Positions 63,939 through 64,000 of a stretch of DNA of 64,000 nucleotides are shown here, piece after piece; within the stretch, counting starts at the first letter, position 1, and each line of letters opens with the position of its first letter. The notes below the pieces were generated by a model. The model was not told where the DNA came from, did not search any database, and saw only the letters and a list, made by a program, of their open reading frames with translations. The position numbers and the translations under genes are program-made. The stretch lies in assembly GCF_000514775.1 (NCBI RefSeq), contig NZ_AZWO01000018.1:65710-129709 (forward strand), read 5' to 3'. Source of the stretch: Salinispora pacifica CNR114. GTDB taxonomy: Bacteria; Actinomycetota; Actinomycetes; Mycobacteriales; Micromonosporaceae.

Positions 63939-64000
63939 TTCGGCCGTGCGGCCAGGTGGACGCGGACGGTCGCAGCGCTCGGGCTGCCCGGCTCTCACTT

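Overview
The window is high-GC (roughly 70 percent or more) actinobacterial DNA. GTG starts are frequent, reading frames often overlap by 4 nt (ATGA/GTGA), and the gene set (group II truncated haemoglobin, OtsA plus an OtsB-GH15 fusion, EttA, actinobacterial CobC/CobT/CysG, class F-type sortase, SURF1, DUF5130) points to Micromonosporaceae, most likely Salinispora or Micromonospora. The genus is an inference from gene content; no marker gene settles it.

Layout. 1-3318: a 5'-cut ISL3 transposase, then a few small unknown or membrane proteins and a MORN/YwqK-like repeat protein. 3319-10651: a decayed integrative element in the 3' half of a tRNA-Arg(TCT) gene, bounded by perfect 44-bp direct repeats. 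It carries remnants of an HK97-type portal gene (N- and C-terminal pieces 3.3 kb apart, the N-terminal piece also broken by an amber codon), a 5'-truncated HK97 major capsid gene, an IS5-type insertion sequence, and a tyrosine integrase that has lost its N-terminus. Between the portal pieces sits an apparently intact, lower-GC cassette: a small secreted four-cysteine protein, a strong hairpin, an ABC ATPase and two membrane proteins. A second, diverged attachment-site copy inside the element suggests two related elements in tandem.

10767-40113: ordinary chromosome. It holds an alpha/beta hydrolase, a RaiA/HPF-like protein, an SSB paralogue, two cobalamin blocks (cobD-cobQ and cobC-cobT-cysG) separated by a rhodanese, a P-loop kinase, an M20 dipeptidase, SURF1 and a class A PBP. 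These are followed by trehalose genes, EttA, a thioesterase, a YbjN protein, trHbO, an MFS exporter, an MscS channel, an HNH nuclease, and a sortase with a probable surface-protein partner.

39637-52388: a divergent Lrp/AsnC regulator and a 12-gene, mostly translationally coupled operon for tryptophan catabolism by the kynurenine/2-aminomuconate meta-cleavage route. Enzymes are present for nearly every step from tryptophan to pyruvate and acetyl-CoA (alanine is released by kynureninase). The one missing step is N-formylkynurenine hydrolysis, for which the last gene, an amidase-signature enzyme, is a candidate.

52435-64000: two small conserved proteins, PepN, a DUF1015 protein, RpiB, small membrane or repeat-rich proteins, an ArsR-like regulator with a clear inverted-repeat operator leading a three-gene unit (regulator, one-TM protein, quinone-oxidoreductase-like MDR), a second P-loop kinase, and a right edge with signs of decay: two colliding reading frames, a fragment of another tyrosine recombinase and three 23-bp tandem repeats.
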